19,094 nucleotides of DNA, taken from positions 1 through 19,094 of the forward strand of contig JBBIVA010000069.1 in the NCBI GenBank assembly GCA_037439945.1, in the 5' to 3' direction. Of the stretch, positions 15,213 to 19,094 are shown one piece after another. The position numbers were made by a program, and so were the translations under genes. The stretch is from CALEUX01 sp037439945 (GTDB taxonomy: Bacteria > Bacteroidota > Bacteroidia > Bacteroidales > Marinilabiliaceae). Position 1 is the first letter of the stretch, and the number at the start of each line of letters is the position of its first letter. Below the pieces are notes generated by a model. That model saw only the letters and a list, made by a program, of their open reading frames with translations, had not been told where the DNA came from and ran no database searches.

Positions 15213-16401
15213 ACCGGGAAGAAACAGGACACTTATTATTGTGTTGGTTTTAGCCCTGCTTGGGTTTATTTATGTGGCCGTTATCGCGCCCAAACCTGTA
15301 AACTGGAGCCTAAGTTATTCTGCCAAACATGATATCCCCTTAGGTGAGAAATTGGTTTATAACTTTTTACCGGTTCTGTTTCCAGGGGAAAGAATTATTA
15401 CAATGCACTCAAGGCTTGAAGAATTTTTGGAGGGGACCATACCTTTTAATACAAATTTTATCTATATAACTGACCAATTTTTGCCAGATATCCTTGAGCA
15501 AAAAAAAATATTTGAAGTTATTGAAGCCGGGAACAATGTATTTGTTGCAGCCGGACGATTATCTGACTCATTACAACATGAGTTGAAAATTGAAATTCGC
15601 CGGTCGGTTAAACAGGATAATATCATTACAACCGATTCAATTTCAATGAACTTTACCAACCGCAAGATTAAAACAGCCTGGGGTTATTGGTATAAAAATG
15701 CCATCAGTGATAATTACTTTATGAAGTATGATTCAGCCAAAACAACTGTTTTAGGTTATAACAATGAAGGGAAAACTAATTTTATAAGAATCAGGGTTGG
15801 GGAAGGTTTTTTATACTTGAACAGCAATCCTTTGGCCTTTACAAATTACCAATTGTTAACAAAAGACCATAGTGAGTATATTTTTAAATCGTTGTCGTAT
15901 CTTCCCGTTGGCCCAACTGTATGGGATGAATTTTATAAACCGGGGAAATCTGGCGTTGTAAATGAAATAACCTACATCCTTAAAGATCCATCATTAAGAA
16001 TTGCATGGTATATTTTACTGTTTGGGGTATTTCTTTATTTTGTTTTAAAAGGAAAGCGTCGCCAAAGGGCTATTCCGGTAATTACTCTCCAAAGGAACAA
16101 TACTCTTGAATTTGTTGAAACCGTGGGACGATTATATTTTGTTAATCATGACCATTTGGGGATAGCCCAAAAGAGGTTCATTTATTTTTTAGATTTCTTA
16201 AAAACAAAGTACTATGTTGACACATCAAACAGTGACAGCCGTTTAATTGAAGACGTTTCAAGAAAATCAGGAATTCCTGAAAGAACTGTAACTGCTTTAT
16301 TCAGAGTAGCTGCAAATTTAGGAAAAGTTAAATATATATCACAGGAAGACTTACAACAATTTAACCGACAAATAGAATATTTTTATAAAAATTGCCAATG
16401 A
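15205..16401 (+). CDS. DUF4350-domain membrane protein
   Basis: The 398-residue protein has an N-terminal membrane helix (9-27), an extracytoplasmic domain (about 30-262), a second membrane helix (266-282) and a cytosolic tail (about 283-398). The region around 40-120, with PLGEKLVYNFLPVLFPG, FIYITD and IEAGNNVFVAAG, is the DUF4350 domain. As I recall, this domain is related to the glutamine-amidotransferase-like fold of GldG-type auxiliary proteins, without the catalytic triad. The cytosolic tail is helical and contains FVETVGRLYFVNHDHLGIAQ, as in other DUF4350 proteins of MoxR operons. It overlaps the DUF4129 gene by 8 bp and ends one base before the moxR ATG. A binding or scaffold role at the membrane is an inference; no enzymatic motif is evident. 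Confidence 0.88.
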   Translation: MNKPGRNRTLIIVLVLALLGFIYVAVIAPKPVNWSLSYSAKHDIPLGEKLVYNFLPVLFPGERIITMHSRLEEFLEGTIPFNTNFIYITDQFLPDILEQKKIFEVIEAGNNVFVAAGRLSDSLQHELKIEIRRSVKQDNIITTDSISMNFTNRKIKTAWGYWYKNAISDNYFMKYDSAKTTVLGYNNEGKTNFIRIRVGEGFLYLNSNPLAFTNYQLLTKDHSEYIFKSLSYLPVGPTVWDEFYKPGKSGVVNEITYILKDPSLRIAWYILLFGVFLYFVLKGKRRQRAIPVITLQRNNTLEFVETVGRLYFVNHDHLGIAQKRFIYFLDFLKTKYYVDTSNSDSRLIEDVSRKSGIPERTVTALFRVAANLGKVKYISQEDLQQFNRQIEYFYKNCQ

Positions 16402-16402
16402 T

Positions 16403-17407
16403 ATGGAATATAATAATGATGGTTTTAAGGACGAAAACTCACTTTTTGAGAACCGGCTTAAAGTTGAGGAACTTAATCATGTAGCTTTCCGAATTAGAAA
16501 TGAAATAGGCAAAATTATAGTTGGGCAGGACAAGGTTTTGGACCTGCTATTGACTGCCTTGCTCGCAAATGGCCATGTTTTGATTGAAGGGGTGCCAGGG
16601 GTTGCCAAAACCATGATTGCAAAGCTTCTTTCAAAAACAATTGGAACAGGTTTTTCCAGGATACAGTTTACTCCAGATTTAATGCCATCTGATCTTCTTG
16701 GCACATCTGTATTTAATATGTCAACAACAAAGTTTGAATTTAATAAAGGGCCGGTTTTTTCCAATATGATTTTAATTGATGAAGTTAACAGGGCTCCTGC
16801 CAAAACTCAATCGGCTTTGTTTGAAGTTATGGAAGAAAGACAAGTTACAATTGACGGAATTACTCATCAAATGGCGTATCCATTTTTAGTGCTTGCAACA
16901 CAGAACCCGGTTGAACATGAGGGTACTTACAGGTTACCCGAAGCACAACTTGACAGGTTTATTTTCAAAATAAAAATTGATTATCCTTCGATTAATCAGG
17001 AGATTACCATTTTGCAAAATGCAAGCGAACGGGGAAGTAGGAAGGAAGAAGATGAAATACAACCCGTAATAACTGAAAATGACCTTTTAAAGTTTCAGGA
17101 AATGGTTAACAAGGTTTTAGTTGACCAGCAATTATTGCATTATATTGCAGCAATTATTGATAAAACCCGCAATAATAATGCTCTGTACCTGGGGGCAAGC
17201 CCAAGGGCATCACTTGCTGTTTTAAGGGCTTCGAGGGCTTTTGCTGCTCTTGAAGGTCGTGATTTTGTTACTCCCGATGACATCCGTGAGGTAGTTTACC
17301 CGGTTTTAACACACCGAATAATATTATCGCCGGAAAAGGAAATGGAGGGGGTTAAACCTGAAACAGTTATAAGACAGATTTTAGACTCCATTGAAATTCC
17401 AAGGTGA
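16403..17407 (+). CDS. MoxR-family AAA+ ATPase
   Basis: This 334-residue soluble AAA+ ATPase of the MoxR/RavA group acts as a chaperone that matures or remodels protein complexes, commonly with a vWA-domain partner. Motifs in order: Walker A GVPGVAKT (63-70), Walker B MILIDEVNR (122-130, Asp126 and Glu127), sensor 1 ATQNP (165-169), the LPEAQLDRF segment with a likely arginine finger at 185, and sensor 2 GASPRASLAVLRASRAFA in the lid. All are intact and length is typical. It follows the DUF4350 gene by one base. The downstream DUF58 gene is the standard vWA-like partner of MoxR proteins. The substrate is not known; the clustered membrane proteins are the obvious candidates. Confidence 0.96.
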   Translation: MEYNNDGFKDENSLFENRLKVEELNHVAFRIRNEIGKIIVGQDKVLDLLLTALLANGHVLIEGVPGVAKTMIAKLLSKTIGTGFSRIQFTPDLMPSDLLGTSVFNMSTTKFEFNKGPVFSNMILIDEVNRAPAKTQSALFEVMEERQVTIDGITHQMAYPFLVLATQNPVEHEGTYRLPEAQLDRFIFKIKIDYPSINQEITILQNASERGSRKEEDEIQPVITENDLLKFQEMVNKVLVDQQLLHYIAAIIDKTRNNNALYLGASPRASLAVLRASRAFAALEGRDFVTPDDIREVVYPVLTHRIILSPEKEMEGVKPETVIRQILDSIEIPR

Positions 17408-17433
17408 TTCTTGTAAAATAGGAAGAAATTGAT

Positions 17434-17466
17434 ATGCTAAAATTGAAAAGAACAAAATTAATCTGA
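17434..17466 (+). other. Possible short leader peptide frame before the DUF58 gene
   Basis: ATG at 17434 opens a 10-residue basic frame (MLKLKRTKLI) that stops at TGA 17464-17466, two bases before the GTG start of the DUF58 gene. It could couple translation between moxR and the next gene, or be chance. A frame this short cannot be supported by composition. Confidence 0.2.
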
Positions 17467-17468
17467 GA

Positions 17469-18809
17469 GTGAGAAATCCTTTAAGTACGGTTTTTATAAA
17501 CAATTTATTTTTTAAGGCGCTGGGTATTCTTGGTGTATTGTTTGTAATTGCCCATGTTTGGAACCTTATTTTTTTATTTGCACTTCTTTCATTAGGTGTT
17601 TTTATTTCATTAGTGATTATTGATGTAATATTAATTTATGTGGTTGCACCTAAAAATGGAATTATCGCCACGCGTAATATGTCCGAAAGATTTTCAAATG
17701 GTGATAAAAATAAAGTCCTGGTTGAGGTTGAAAGCATCTTTTCATTTACAATCAGTATTGAAATAATAGATGAAGTTCCGGTTCAGTTTCAGTTAAGGGA
17801 TTTTTCACATAAAATTAAACTTGAACCCGGGAAACGATATAGTTGGGCCTACTACCTTGTACCATTAAAACGCGGAGAGTATGAATTTGGTGCACTAAAT
17901 GTTTATGTAACCGGAATAATTGGTTTTTTCTCGAGAAAATACGCTTTTGGGAAAAATGTTACCGTTAAAGTATATCCATCCTATTTTCAAATGAAGAAGT
18001 ATGAGATTATGGCTATTTCAAACCGGTTGAGTGAAGTTGGGATAAAAAAAATCAGAAGAATTGGACGCCACATGGAGTTTGACCAGATTCGTGAATATAT
18101 AAAAGGAGACGATATACGAACAATTAACTGGAAAGCAACTGCCCGGAAAGGTCATTTAATGGTAAATCAGTACCAGGATGAAAAATCGCAGCAGGTTTTT
18201 TGTGTTATTGATATGGGCCGTACAATGCAAATGCCATTTAACGGGATGACATTACTGGATTATGCTATTAACACCAGCCTGGTTATTTCAAATATTGCAA
18301 TGTTGAAACATGATAAAGCAGGGCTCATAACATTTAATGAGCAGGTTAGGTCATTAATACCTGCAAAATCTGAGGGTAACCAGATGCAAACCATAATGGA
18401 GGTTTTATATAATCAAAAAACCAGTTTTAAGGAGCATAACCTGGAAGCTTTATATGGCATGGTTAAACATAATATTCACCATAGAAGCCTGTTAATACTA
18501 TTTACTAATTTTGAAAGCCTTAAGTCGGCCGAAAATGAGTTTCATATGTTGAAACGCCTTGCATCAAATCATCTGTTGTTGGTTGTTTTTTTTGAAAATA
18601 GCGAATTACAAAAGGTTATTGATTATAGTGCCCAGGATACTGAGGCTATTTATCTTCAGGCAATTGCTGAAAAATTCATTTTAGATAAAAAAAGGATAGT
18701 AAAGGAACTTGAAAGAAATGGTATTTATTCAATTTTATCTGATCCGGAAAAACTAACAATTGATACCCTGAACCGCTACCTCGAGTTTAAAGTTAGGGGG
18801 GTTATTTAA
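17469..18809 (+). CDS. DUF58-domain protein (vWA-like partner of MoxR)
   Basis: This 446-residue protein has two N-terminal membrane helices (about 15-33 and 34-58), an extended beta-rich region (60-170) and a DUF58 core. The signature is REYIKGDDIRTINWKATAR (208-226), with NQYQDEKSQQ following. The vWA-like fold starts at CVIDMGRTMQM, where Asp248 and the DxGxxM pattern replace the canonical DxSxS metal site, so metal binding may be altered or absent. The start is GTG at 17469; no suitable ATG lies upstream in frame, and the next internal ATG (residue 71) would remove the membrane helices. A 61-bp gap separates it from moxR. It is the last clear gene of the operon. Such proteins are thought to act with MoxR ATPases; here the membrane anchor would hold the pair at the inner membrane. 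Confidence 0.93.
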   Translation: MRNPLSTVFINNLFFKALGILGVLFVIAHVWNLIFLFALLSLGVFISLVIIDVILIYVVAPKNGIIATRNMSERFSNGDKNKVLVEVESIFSFTISIEIIDEVPVQFQLRDFSHKIKLEPGKRYSWAYYLVPLKRGEYEFGALNVYVTGIIGFFSRKYAFGKNVTVKVYPSYFQMKKYEIMAISNRLSEVGIKKIRRIGRHMEFDQIREYIKGDDIRTINWKATARKGHLMVNQYQDEKSQQVFCVIDMGRTMQMPFNGMTLLDYAINTSLVISNIAMLKHDKAGLITFNEQVRSLIPAKSEGNQMQTIMEVLYNQKTSFKEHNLEALYGMVKHNIHHRSLLILFTNFESLKSAENEFHMLKRLASNHLLLVVFFENSELQKVIDYSAQDTEAIYLQAIAEKFILDKKRIVKELERNGIYSILSDPEKLTIDTLNRYLEFKVRGVI

Positions 18810-18819
18810 CTTATTAATA

Positions 18820-18847
18820 TATAACTTGTTATACTTTTTGCTTTTTT
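18820..18847 (+). terminator. Weak terminator-like hairpin after the DUF58 gene
   Basis: A 6-bp stem (TATAAC 18820-18825, GTTATA 18828-18833) with a 2-base loop is followed by CTTTTTGCTTTTTT. The T-runs fit a terminator, but the stem is short, AT-rich and tightly looped, so the hairpin is weak. Confidence 0.3.
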
Positions 18848-18913
18848 AATGTTAAGTTTTTAAAATGAAGCTTTCCCTAATTTTATCTATACATTATATT
18901 AGTTTTTTTATAG

Positions 18914-19094
18914 TCATTTTAATTTCCTACCTTTTCTGCCCATCTGCTTCGGGGAGTTGGCCCTTCCTTTTTTGATATGAGATGGGGTTTTTTCCAGCAC
19001 CAAGATATTTGCGTTAAGAAAATCAATTTTATTGAAGTAAAAAAATTGGGGCTGTTTGACCGGAGAGGGTTCCCGGATTTTATTCATTAGAGTT
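18914..19094 (-). CDS. Possible small or partial protein at the right edge
   Basis: A minus-strand frame is open from the window edge and stops at TGA 18916-18914. An ATG at 19087-19085 would give a 57-residue peptide, but the frame has no stop between that ATG and the edge, so it may be the C-terminus of a longer gene. The product is basic, with a lysine- and arginine-rich end (KKGRANSPKQMGRKGRKLK). Base composition over 18928-18965 and 19045-19080 is richer in G and C than the flanks. I do not recognise the family. It would be convergent with the DUF58 gene. Chance remains a real possibility. Confidence 0.3.
   Translation of the reverse strand, partial: TLMNKIREPSPVKQPQFFYFNKIDFLNANILVLEKTPSHIKKGRANSPKQMGRKGRKLK

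Overview
The window is an AT-rich chromosomal stretch from a member of the Bacteroidota, most likely of the Bacteroidales/Marinilabiliales type. The evidence is a GldA-type ABC ATPase, the long inserted form of IspG, a parA-parB-DUF5683-MltD gene order, promoters matching the Bacteroidota TTG/TAnnTTTG consensus, and an absence of clear Shine-Dalgarno sequences. No RNA gene, insertion sequence, phage gene, integrase or CRISPR array is visible. The content looks like core genome.

Left part (1-6394): a fermentative CoA-transferase/hydrolase (minus strand) ends at a strong hairpin terminator. A divergent spacer of about 0.4 kb leads to pdxH (vitamin B6 oxidase). pdxH runs convergently into a gldA-like ABC ATPase with one base between the stop codons. 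Divergent from gldA is ispG (isoprenoid MEP pathway), then a secreted protein of unknown function whose C-terminus resembles a type IX secretion sorting domain.

Middle part (6395-11796): a typical TAACTTTG promoter, overlain by two tandem copies of a 12-bp palindrome, drives parA and parB (chromosome segregation). DUF5683 (secreted or membrane protein) and an MltD-like lytic transglycosylase with LysM domains follow. Next is a YugP-type membrane zinc metallopeptidase, closed by a strong hairpin terminator shared with the convergent RDD gene.

Right part (11795-18809): a minus-strand RDD-family membrane protein stands divergent from a tightly packed plus-strand operon: SpoIIM-like protein, polytopic membrane protein, DUF4129, DUF4350, MoxR AAA+ ATPase and DUF58. 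Neighbouring genes overlap by 8 bp or sit 1 bp apart, except for a 61-bp gap before DUF58. The same set of families clusters in distant phyla, but its function is not established. It is the best candidate here for an incompletely described system: an AAA+ chaperone with a vWA-like partner acting on a membrane assembly. A possible small or partial minus-strand ORF reaches the right edge.

Most of the window is therefore housekeeping. The points worth checking are the MoxR/SpoIIM/RDD module, the parAB promoter repeats, the possible sorting tail on the 5615 gene, a gldA without its permease genes, and the right-edge ORF.
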